NCBI GenBank assembly: GCA_031254445.1
Contig: JAIRUL010000212.1
Location: forward strand, 1-5,310
Source of the DNA: Chitinispirillales bacterium
GTDB taxonomy: Bacteria; Fibrobacterota; Chitinivibrionia; Chitinivibrionales; Chitinispirillaceae
Reading direction: 5' to 3'
Length of the DNA: 5,310 bases
Positions 1 through 4,237 of this stretch are shown piece by piece. Made by a program: the position numbers and the translations under genes. The notes below the pieces were generated by a model. The model saw only the letters and a program-made list of their open reading frames with translations, ran no database searches and was not told where the DNA came from. How positions within the stretch are numbered: position 1 is the first letter of the stretch; each line of letters starts with the position of its first letter.

Positions 1-251
1 CCGAGCTCTTTCATTATAAGCACGGCGGCGGGAGGGGTCTTGGTAATGAACGTAAACGACTTATCCGAATAGACGGTGATCACCACAGGGATCACCATCC
101 CCTGAGAATCCTTGGTCTTGGCGTTGAACGCCTTGCAGAACTCCATGATGTTCACCCCCTGCTGGCCCAGCGCGGGGCCGACGGGGGGGGCGGGCGTCGC
201 CGCGCCGCCCGTTATCTGCAACTTAACCTGACCTACGACTTTCTTAGCCAC
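1..251 (-). CDS. rplK: 50S ribosomal protein L11, N-terminal part (cut by window edge)
   Basis: L11 binds the GTPase-associated region of 23S rRNA and takes part in factor-dependent GTP hydrolysis and the stringent response. The visible 83 codons begin [12 protein letters not shown]. They carry the L11 N-terminal signature [19 protein letters not shown] (residues about 22-40), then [15 protein letters not shown] and KTPPAAVL, all close to E. coli L11. The family is usually about 140 aa, so roughly 40% lies beyond the left edge. The start is GTG at 251. It is chosen because it gives the conserved MAKK start and follows a strong AAAGGAG Shine-Dalgarno (261-267) by nine bases; no in-frame ATG fits. 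It lies 114 nt after nusG, the usual nusG-rplK order. The leader holds hairpins that could control translation (separate entry). The identification is firm; only the C-terminus is unseen. Confidence 0.97.
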   Translation of the reverse strand, partial: MAKKVVGQVKLQITGGAATPAPPVGPALGQQGVNIMEFCKAFNAKTKDSQGMVIPVVITVYSDKSFTFITKTPPAAVLIMKEL

Positions 252-257
252 TTTGAA

Positions 258-286
258 CAGCTCCTTTCGAGCCGAATTTATTCGGC
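258..286 (-). promoter_or_regulatory. Two mutually exclusive hairpins over the rplK ribosome binding site
   Basis: Hairpin A spans 271-286 (GCCGAA, loop TAAA, TTCGGC). Hairpin B spans 258-274 (CGGCTC, loop GAAAG, GAGCTG, with one G-U pair) and would bury the rplK Shine-Dalgarno. They share bases 271-274, so only one can form at a time. Formation of A frees the ribosome binding site. In E. coli and other bacteria the rplK-rplA operon is repressed translationally by L1 binding the leader, so this could be such a control site. I see no clear L1-binding signature, so the regulator is inferred. Confidence 0.4.
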
Positions 287-315
287 CCCTGCATTGCCTT
301 AACCAGCGCTATCCA

Positions 316-344
316 TATCTAACCGCTATATTAATTTATTTCAA
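316..344 (-). promoter_or_regulatory. Candidate promoter for rplK
   Basis: TTGAAA at 339-344 matches five of six bases of the -35 consensus. It lies 17 bases upstream of TAGATA (316-321), a poor -10 match, in an AT-rich part of the nusG-rplK spacer. E. coli has a separate promoter at the equivalent place (P-L11), which makes the position plausible. The weak -10 keeps this tentative. Confidence 0.3.
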
Positions 345-365
345 TCCCCGCGTTAAAGCCAACCC

Positions 366-944
366 TTAACTGATCGGCGCGACGTGGATAAAGTCGACCT
401 CTACCGGCGTTGAACGGCCAAAGACGCTTACCATCACCATCACCTTGCCCTTCTCCGGCATAACCTTGTCCACCACGCCGTCGAAGTCCTTGAACGGGCC
501 CTCTTTTATCTTCACGGCGTCGCCCACCTCGAACGGCACCTCAGATACCTGCTGGCGCGGGCCCCTGTCGGCCGTCTGGCCCAGTATCCTGCGGACGTCT
601 TCGTCGCTTAGGGGGCGCGGCTTGCTGTCCTCTTTGCTTGCCTTGCCGCCCCTGACGCCCTTGCCGCCGCCGCTCCCGACGAAGCCCGTCACGCCGGCGG
701 CGTCTTGCACGATGTGCATCATCTCCTTGGTCAGCTCCATCTCCACGAGCACATAGGAGGGGTAAAACTTGCGCGTGGTCTTCACTTTTTTGCCGTTTTT
801 GACGGTCACCACATCCTGCGTGGGCATGAGGACGCTCTTTATCTGGTCGCCGAAGTCGCCCGACTCAATGAGCTCGTTCAAGTAACCGAAGACCTTGGCC
901 TCCTGCCCCGAATACGTGTGCACCGCATACCATTTAGCCGCCAT
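366..944 (-). CDS. nusG: Transcription termination/antitermination factor NusG
   Basis: NusG binds the RNA polymerase clamp through its N-terminal NGN domain and contacts Rho or ribosomal protein S10 through its C-terminal KOW domain. Here the NGN domain covers about residues 4-90 (KWYAVHTYSGQEAKV at the start, FYPSYVLVEM at 60-70). The KOW domain covers about 137-192, with the hallmark stretches EGPFKDFDGVV (148-158) and VSVFGRSTPVEVDF (172-185). The 192-aa length exceeds the 181 aa of E. coli NusG. Most of the excess is a Gly/Lys/Ser-rich stretch at residues 91-108, just after the NGN core. The ATG at 944 follows an AGGGG ribosome site that overlaps the secE stop codon, with only 9 nt between the genes, so the pair is probably translationally coupled. 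Confidence 0.97.
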   Translation of the reverse strand: MAAKWYAVHTYSGQEAKVFGYLNELIESGDFGDQIKSVLMPTQDVVTVKNGKKVKTTRKFYPSYVLVEMELTKEMMHIVQDAAGVTGFVGSGGGKGVRGGKASKEDSKPRPLSDEDVRRILGQTADRGPRQQVSEVPFEVGDAVKIKEGPFKDFDGVVDKVMPEKGKVMVMVSVFGRSTPVEVDFIHVAPIS

Positions 945-953
945 TCTATTCCC

Positions 954-1142
954 CTACCGCGCCCTCAGGAAGAGGCCTATTGCGGCCTGGAGGCCCTGGT
1001 CGCAGACAAAAACGTATATCGACACGACTATACTCAAAATGATTACGAGCACCGTCCCCGCGGAAATATCGTCCTTGGTCGGCCAATTGACCTTGGCGAC
1101 CTCCGAACGCACATCCCTAAGATACTGTATTATTTTTTGCAT
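954..1142 (-). CDS. secE: Preprotein translocase subunit SecE
   Basis: SecE is the small essential membrane subunit that clamps SecY in the SecYEG channel. This is the short single-span bacterial form: an amphipathic N-terminal helix with the conserved RSEVAKVNWPTKDD segment, then one hydrophobic helix (roughly TVLVIILSIVVSIYVFVC) and a short tail ending RAR. Two ATG codons lie side by side at 1145 and 1142. The ribosome site AAGGG sits only 2 nt before the first but 5 nt before the second, so I chose 1142 (62 aa); starting at 1145 adds one Met. tRNA-Trp ends 27 nt upstream of this start and nusG begins 9 nt downstream of the stop, so all three are probably on one transcript. Identification rests on the motif, size and neighbours. 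Confidence 0.95.
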   Translation of the reverse strand: MQKIIQYLRDVRSEVAKVNWPTKDDISAGTVLVIILSIVVSIYVFVCDQGLQAAIGLFLRAR

Positions 1143-1169
1143 CATAACCCTTAACTAAAGTTTCATTTA

Positions 1170-1242
1170 CAGGCCTGGAGGGACTCGAACCCCCAACAGG
1201 CGGTTTTGGAGACCGCTACTCTACCAATTGAGCTACAGACCT
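1170..1242 (-). tRNA. tRNA-Trp (anticodon CCA)
   Basis: A full cloverleaf folds: acceptor AGGTCTG/CAGGCCT with one T-G pair, D arm, anticodon stem GCGGT/ACCGC with loop CTCCAAA (anticodon CCA), T arm GGGGG/CCCTC with loop TTCGAGT, and discriminator G. No CCA end is encoded; the next bases are TAAAT. It lies between rpmG and secE, a common bacterial placement, and was probably cut from a transcript that continues into secE. Confidence 0.97.
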
Positions 1243-1250
1243 TTTTATTC

Positions 1251-1315
1251 TTTAAAAGCTTAAAGCCAAAACCTTTTAAAGCTTTTGGGGACGGGGCTCC
1301 GCCCCGCAACGCCCC
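1251..1315 (-). repeat. Palindromic intergenic element between rpmG and tRNA-Trp
   Basis: On the plus strand an 8-bp inverted repeat (AAAAGCTT at 1254-1261, AAGCTTTT at 1279-1286) sits in AT-rich sequence. It is followed by GGGG and a GC palindrome, CGGGGC-TCC-GCCCCG (1292-1306). The order is CTTTTAAA, two bases, TTTT, four bases, ACG, hairpin with a T-x-C triloop, then AACG. The same order recurs near 5251-5288 with a different stem sequence, so I treat it as one copy of a dispersed element. There is no U-tract placed to make it a clear minus-strand terminator. Confidence 0.5.
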
Positions 1316-1318
1316 GAT

Positions 1319-1324
1319 ATTATA
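1319..1324 (-). promoter_or_regulatory. Perfect -10-like TATAAT upstream of tRNA-Trp
   Basis: A perfect TATAAT lies 15 bases after the rpmG stop codon on the minus strand and could start a tRNA-Trp-secE-nusG transcript. The bases 17 nt upstream (TGCAAG) are a poor -35 and there is no extended -10 TG. It may be chance. Confidence 0.25.
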
Positions 1325-1338
1325 GCCCCCTGCCGCTG

Positions 1339-1491
1339 CTACTTGCACTCCTTGTGCGGCGTTCTTTTACGCTCGAAAGGGCAGAACTTTATGAACTCTA
1401 CGCGAGCGGAATGCTTGCGCTTGTTCTTTGTCGTTTCGTAGTTGCGCTGCTTGCACGATGTGCACTCAAGCGTTATTCTTTCTCTTGGCAT
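1339..1491 (-). CDS. rpmG: 50S ribosomal protein L33
   Basis: L33 is a small protein of the large subunit near the E site. This 50-aa ORF (start ATG at 1491) reads MPRERITLECTSCKQRNYETTKNK, the typical L33 N-terminus, and ends FCPFERKRTPHKECK, matching the family's CPxC...H(T/P)xHKE tail. Cysteines are at 10, 13, 37 and 49. In zinc-binding L33 the second pair is CxxC, but here position 40 is Glu (CPFE), so the fourth ligand is missing. Cys49 near the end is extra. The ribosome site is weak (GGGG about 10 nt upstream). It lies between tuf and tRNA-Trp-secE, where rpmG is often found. The product is clear; whether it binds zinc is not. Confidence 0.95.
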   Translation of the reverse strand: MPRERITLECTSCKQRNYETTKNKRKHSARVEFIKFCPFERKRTPHKECK

Positions 1492-1520
1492 AATGCTGCG
1501 CCCCGTTCTTCTGTTATTTG

Positions 1521-1550
1521 TTGATACCCAAAATCAACATCAAAAATCAA
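1521..1550 (-). promoter_or_regulatory. Weak candidate promoter for rpmG
   Basis: TTGATT (1545-1550) and TATCAA (1521-1526) are separated by 18 nt, directly after the terminator-like hairpin that follows tuf. Each hexamer matches four of six consensus bases. The stretch has three TTGAT words, so other pairings are possible. If the hairpin terminates, rpmG needs a promoter about here. Confidence 0.22.
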
Positions 1551-1584
1551 TACGGATAGGCACACCGCGCAGGCGCGCCCATCC
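1541..1584 (-). terminator. Terminator-like hairpin after tuf
   Basis: On the minus strand GGATGGGCGCGC pairs with GTGTGCCTATCC over 12 continuous pairs, including three G-U, around the 7-nt loop CTGCGCG (1554-1584). The sequence GTATTGATTTTTG (1541-1553) follows. The long stem and T-rich tail 19 nt beyond the tuf stop fit an intrinsic terminator. The T run is interrupted, so it may be partial, allowing some read-through to rpmG and secE. Confidence 0.5.
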
Positions 1585-1602
1585 TTGTAAACACAAAAAC
1601 AA

Positions 1603-2811
1603 TTATTCGATAATGGCGGTGACGACGCCGGCGCCGACCGTGCGGCCGCCCTCGCGAATGGCAAACCGGAGCTCTTTCTCCATAGCGACCGGCGCTATGA
1701 GCTCGACCTCTATTTGCGCGTTGTCGCCCGGCATGATCATCTCCACGCCCTCCGCCAGCTTTATAGCGCCGGTGACGTCGGTGGTGCGGAAGTAGAACTG
1801 CGGGCGGTAGTTGCTGAAGAACGGGGTGTGGCGGCCGCCCTCGTCCTTGGAGAGCACGACCACCTCGGCCTTGAACTTCTTGTGCGGGGTGATGGAACCC
1901 GGCTTCGCGAGGACCATGCCGCGCTCGATGTCGTTCTTGTCGACGCCGCGCAGAAGCGTGCCGATGTTGTCGCCAGCCTCGGCCTTGTCCAAGAGCTTGC
2001 GGAACATCTCGACGCCCGTGACAACCGACTTGCGGCTATCGCGCAAGCCGACGAGCTCAACCTCGTCGCCGACCTTGACGGCGCCGCGCTCAACGCGCCC
2101 CGTGGCGACCGTGCCGCGGCCGGTGATGGAGAAGACGTCTTCGACGGACATAAGGAAAGGCTTGTCAACCTCGCGCTGCGGCGTGGGGACGTAGCTGTCT
2201 ACGGCCGCCATAAGGTCGAAAATGCACTTCGCCTTTTCGGGGTCTTCGGGGTTCGTGAGGGCGCCTATGGCGCTGCCGCGGATGATGGGGGTGTCGTCGC
2301 CCGGGAACTCGTACTTGCTGAGCAGTTCGCGCACCTCGAGCTCGACAAGGTCCAAAAGCTCGGGGTCGTCGACGACGTCGACCTTATTAAGGAATACGAC
2401 GATATAGGGCACGCCGACCTGGCGGGCGAGCAGGATGTGCTCGCGGGTCTGCGGCATGGGCCCGTCTGCGGCGCTTACGACGAGGATCGCGCCGTCCATC
2501 TGGGCCGCGCCCGTGATCATGTTTTTGACGTAGTCCGCGTGGCCCGGGCAGTCGACGTGCGCGTAGTGGCGCTTCTCGGTCGAGTACTCGACGTGCGACG
2601 TGGCGATGGTGAGGATCTTGGTATCGTCGCGACGGCCCTGGGACTCGGAAGCCTTTGCGACCTCGTCGTAAGCAACGAACTTTGCAAGACCCTTGGTGGA
2701 CATAACGCGCGTAATGGCGGCCGTCAGGGTGGTCTTCCCGTGGTCAACGTGCCCGATGGTACCTACGTTGACGTGGGGCTTGCCACCGCGATCAAACTTT
2801 TCTTTCGACAT
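1603..2811 (-). CDS. tuf: Translation elongation factor EF-Tu
   Basis: EF-Tu delivers aminoacyl-tRNA to the ribosomal A site as a GTP complex in the cytoplasm. The 402-aa ORF has all three domains. The GTPase domain carries the P-loop GHVDHGKT (20-27), G3 DCPGH (87-91), G4 NKVD (142-145) and GSA (179-181). Domain II includes the [15 protein letters not shown] run (229-243). Domain III includes GGRHTPFF (325-332) and the end [13 protein letters not shown]. Switch I is unusual: the RGITI box is replaced by KILTI (65-69), keeping Thr68, the Mg-coordinating position, after about five extra residues (SQGRRDD region). This explains part of the excess over the 394 aa of E. coli EF-Tu. ATG at 2811 follows AGAGG by 5 nt. 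Four tRNA genes lie upstream, as in E. coli tufB. Confidence 0.99.
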   Translation of the reverse strand: MSKEKFDRGGKPHVNVGTIGHVDHGKTTLTAAITRVMSTKGLAKFVAYDEVAKASESQGRRDDTKILTIATSHVEYSTEKRHYAHVDCPGHADYVKNMITGAAQMDGAILVVSAADGPMPQTREHILLARQVGVPYIVVFLNKVDVVDDPELLDLVELEVRELLSKYEFPGDDTPIIRGSAIGALTNPEDPEKAKCIFDLMAAVDSYVPTPQREVDKPFLMSVEDVFSITGRGTVATGRVERGAVKVGDEVELVGLRDSRKSVVTGVEMFRKLLDKAEAGDNIGTLLRGVDKNDIERGMVLAKPGSITPHKKFKAEVVVLSKDEGGRHTPFFSNYRPQFYFRTTDVTGAIKLAEGVEMIMPGDNAQIEVELIAPVAMEKELRFAIREGGRTVGAGVVTAIIE

Positions 2812-2949
2812 CGTAACCTCTCATGATATGGTGAATTTATTGTTATTAGTGTACAAAAATAATTCTGCCGCGCGGCAAAAAACAAACCCCGCCCGCCGAC
2901 AGCGCCACCGCAAACGCGGGGGCCGAACATCCTCCGGCCCCGTTAGAAA
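2812..2949 (-). other. Leader between tRNA-Thr(GGU) and tuf
   Basis: This 138-nt spacer holds the possible attenuator described separately, a small perfect palindrome TGCCGCGCGGCA (2866-2877), an AT-rich stretch, and the tuf ribosome site AGAGG. A second ATG, 13 nt upstream of the tuf start, is out of frame. A weak promoter-like pair (TTGCCG, then TACACT 19 nt on) can be drawn, but I do not trust it. Confidence 0.5.
2881..2941 (-). terminator. Possible attenuator: antiterminator and terminator hairpins before tuf
   Basis: On the minus strand a first hairpin, GGGGCCG - 9-nt loop - CGGCCCC (2919-2941), is followed by a second possible stem. In the second, CCCCGC (2916-2921) pairs with GCGGGG (2887-2892), followed by TTTGTTTTTT. 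Both need the same C run (2919-2921), so they exclude each other, as antiterminator and terminator do. The second stem is only 6 bp with a long interior (about 23 nt), so termination strength is uncertain. If real, it would let tRNA output differ from tuf output. Confidence 0.4.
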
Positions 2950-3023
2950 AGCCCACGACGGGGCTCGAACCCGTGAACCTCATCCTTACCAAGGATCCGC
3001 TCTACCACCTGAGCTACATGGGC
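2950..3023 (-). tRNA. tRNA-Thr (anticodon GGU)
   Basis: The cloverleaf has acceptor GCCCATG/CGTGGGC, D arm GCTC/GAGC, anticodon loop TTGGTAA (anticodon GGT) and T arm ACGGG/CCCGT with loop TTCGAGC. Discriminator is T and no CCA is encoded. Two small oddities: the outermost anticodon-stem pair is G27-G43, a mismatch, and the variable loop is 6 nt (AGGTTC) instead of 5. It is the last tRNA before tuf, the place of thrT in E. coli. Confidence 0.96.
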
Positions 3024-3032
3024 GGCAATCCA

Positions 3033-3105
3033 AGCGGGCAATGAGACTCGAACTCACAACAGCCACCTTGGAAGGGTGGAGCTCTACCAATTGAGCTATA
3101 CCCGC
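3033..3105 (-). tRNA. tRNA-Gly (anticodon UCC)
   Basis: Acceptor GCGGGTA/TGCCCGC, D arm GCTC/GAGC, anticodon stem CCACC/GGTGG with loop CTTCCAA (anticodon TCC), T arm GTGAG/CTCAT with loop TTCGAGT. Discriminator T, no encoded CCA. It lies 9 nt before tRNA-Thr(GGU), clearly one transcript, and matches glyT in the E. coli tufB operon. Confidence 0.97.
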
Positions 3106-3119
3106 AACCGACATTTTTA

Positions 3120-3202
3120 TGGGCAGGGGTGGTTTCGAACCACCGTAGGCCGGAGCCAATGGATTTACAGTCCATCCCCTTTAACCACTCGGGCACCTAC
3201 CC
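3120..3202 (-). tRNA. tRNA-Tyr (anticodon GUA)
   Basis: A class II tRNA of 83 nt with a long variable arm, as expected for bacterial tRNA-Tyr. Acceptor GGGTAGG/CCTGCCC, anticodon stem ATGGA/TCCAT with loop CTGTAAA (anticodon GTA), T arm GGTGG/CCACC with loop TTCGAAA. Discriminator A, no encoded CCA. It is the second gene of the array, as tyrU is in E. coli. Confidence 0.97.
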
Positions 3203-3219
3203 AAACAATCGCTATCTCA

Positions 3220-3292
3220 AGCCGGTAGAGGGACTCAAACCCCCGACCATTCGATTACAAGTCGAACGCTCTATCAACTGAGCTATACCGGC
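3220..3292 (-). tRNA. tRNA-Thr (anticodon UGU)
   Basis: Acceptor GCCGGTA/TACCGGC, D arm GCTC/GAGC, anticodon stem TTCGA/TCGAA with loop CTTGTAA (anticodon TGT), T arm GGGGG/CCCTC with loop TTTGAGT. Discriminator T, no encoded CCA. It is the first gene of the tRNA-tuf operon, about 35 nt downstream of the proposed -10, and matches thrU in E. coli. Confidence 0.97.
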
Positions 3293-3326
3293 GGTATTTC
3301 CGGATTTTTGGAAAAGTCTGATAAAA

Positions 3327-3372
3327 ATAATATTACGGCGACGACAAAGTCAATTTTTTTTACATTTTTTTT
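3327..3372 (-). promoter_or_regulatory. Candidate strong promoter with UP-like A tracts for the tRNA-tuf operon
   Basis: On the minus strand two A8 tracts (3365-3372 and 3354-3361) directly precede TTGACT (3348-3353), a five-of-six -35 match. TATTAT (3327-3332), five of six for -10, follows after 15 nt. A tracts at this distance are the layout of an UP element bound by the alpha subunit of RNA polymerase, typical of stable-RNA promoters. The 15-nt spacing is shorter than the usual 17. The position just before the first tRNA supports the call. Confidence 0.6.
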
Positions 3373-3543
3373 ACCGTAGGCGGGGACACCCCCCGCGGCG
3401 CCCGAAAATCCGCCCGTCCGCGCGATTTTCCGCCGATAGGCGCGAACGCCCCCTATGCGGCGCCGGCAAACCCGCCCACTAGCAATTTTTCCGCTATCAA
3501 GGCGCGGGCATCCGCCGGCGGTTTCCCGCCGGCAAGCCCGCCC
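3362..3543 (-). repeat. Three diverged tandem repeats of about 60 bp, each with a hairpin
   Basis: Reading the minus strand, units begin at 3543, 3477 and 3415 with GGGCGGGCTTGCCGG, GGGCGGGTTTGCCGG and GGGCGGATTTTCGGG. Each then has a CGCGCCT or CCGCCT block and an A run preceded by GG. Unit lengths are 66 and 62 nt, and the third fades into the promoter A tracts. Each holds a hairpin of different sequence: GCCGGCGG-GAAA-CCGCCGGC (3514-3533); a bulged stem closed by GGCG-TTCG-CGCC (3432-3461); GCGGGG-GGTGT-CCCCGC (3380-3396). None has a following U tract. This fills the gene-free stretch between clpP and the tRNAs. Function unknown. Confidence 0.6.
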
Positions 3544-3560
3544 GGCCAATGCAACGCCCT

Positions 3561-4145
3561 CTACTTAGCTATTTTGTCGACTATCCCGTACTTTTTGGCT
3601 TCCTCGGCTGACATGAAGTAGTCCCGGTCGGTGTCCTCCGCTATCTTTTGCAGCGTCTGGCCTGTGTGCGCGGCGAGTATTTTGTTTAGGTTTTCCCGAG
3701 TGCGCAGCATCTCCTCAGCCTGAATCTGGATGTCGCTGGCCGGCCCGTACATATTGCCGGAAATAAGCGGCTGGTGGATGAGCACCCGCGCGTGCTCCCA
3801 GGCAAAGCGCTTGCCCTTGGCCCCCGCGCAGAGGAGCACCGCGCCCATGCTGGCCGCCTGCCCCGTCACTACGGTTGAAACATCGCTCTTTGCGCGGCAC
3901 ATGGCGTCATAGATCGCAAGACCCGAAGAGATCACGCCGCCCGGACTATTTATATATAAGGTAATATCGCCGCCGCCAGCGCCGTCCAGGAACAATATCT
4001 TCTTGACTATCTCCTCGGCCGACTCGTCGCAAACCTCGCCCCAAAGGAATATCTCGCGCCGCGCGAGAAACTGCTCCTCCATCTCGGTGCCGACGAGGGC
4101 GGCCTTCATAGACGCTAAAAAATCGGGGCTCTTGCTTCTGTTCAT
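3561..4145 (-). CDS. clpP: ATP-dependent Clp protease proteolytic subunit ClpP
   Basis: ClpP is a cytoplasmic serine protease that forms a 14-subunit barrel fed by Clp ATPases such as ClpX. The 194-aa protein has the core signatures YINSPGG (64-70) and GQAASMGA, with catalytic Ser99, His124 in IHQP and, by alignment with E. coli ClpP, Asp175 in DTDRD. The triad is complete, with a two-residue insertion between His and Asp. The N-terminal ~30 residues do not show the usual FDIYSRLL(K/D)ER segment that shapes the axial pore; here the core starts after LARREIFLWGEV. It may be a second ClpP paralogue. ATG at 4145 follows AGAGGAAG at a somewhat long spacing. No clpX or tig is adjacent. Confidence 0.95.
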   Translation of the reverse strand: MNRSKSPDFLASMKAALVGTEMEEQFLARREIFLWGEVCDESAEEIVKKILFLDGAGGGDITLYINSPGGVISSGLAIYDAMCRAKSDVSTVVTGQAASMGAVLLCAGAKGKRFAWEHARVLIHQPLISGNMYGPASDIQIQAEEMLRTRENLNKILAAHTGQTLQKIAEDTDRDYFMSAEEAKKYGIVDKIAK

Positions 4146-4193
4146 TATCGCAATGCTTCCTCTATTATCATTATTTTAGGTGACGAATCCTTT

Positions 4194-4223
4194 AATATAA
4201 TATTTCGGGCGCGGCGAACGCAA
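4194..4223 (-). promoter_or_regulatory. Candidate clpP promoter
   Basis: TTGCGT (4218-4223) is followed after 18 nt by TATATT (4194-4199), which matches five of six -10 bases, about 50 nt before the clpP start. The flanking sequence is AT-rich and downstream of the preceding gene's stop. The -35 is only moderate. Confidence 0.4.
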
Positions 4224-4237
4224 TAGCAAATTTTAAT

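Noticed and set aside
705..1154. Plus-strand ORFs across secE and nusG
   Set aside because: Shadows of two well-identified genes on the minus strand.
1163..1348. 61-codon minus-strand ORF over tRNA-Trp
   Set aside because: It reads through a complete tRNA and a palindromic spacer and has no ribosome site.
2587..2664. Frameshift or sequencing error as the cause of the odd EF-Tu switch I
   Set aside because: The frame is intact on both sides, Thr68 is kept, and a similar form is known to me from planctomycetes.
1714..2826. Long plus-strand ORF (370 codons) opposite tuf
   Set aside because: It is the antisense shadow of the highly biased tuf gene. Its translation shows no family motif and tuf is unambiguous.
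2812..2949. T-box or known riboswitch upstream of tuf
   Set aside because: No T-box sequence, specifier loop or recognisable aptamer core. Only the simple alternative hairpins can be supported.
3283..3549. 88-codon minus-strand ORF between clpP and the tRNAs
   Set aside because: It starts at TTG without a ribosome site, runs through the hairpin repeats and the promoter, and ends inside tRNA-Thr(UGU). Its Arg/Gly repeats only mirror the DNA repeats, whose 62-bp unit does not keep frame.
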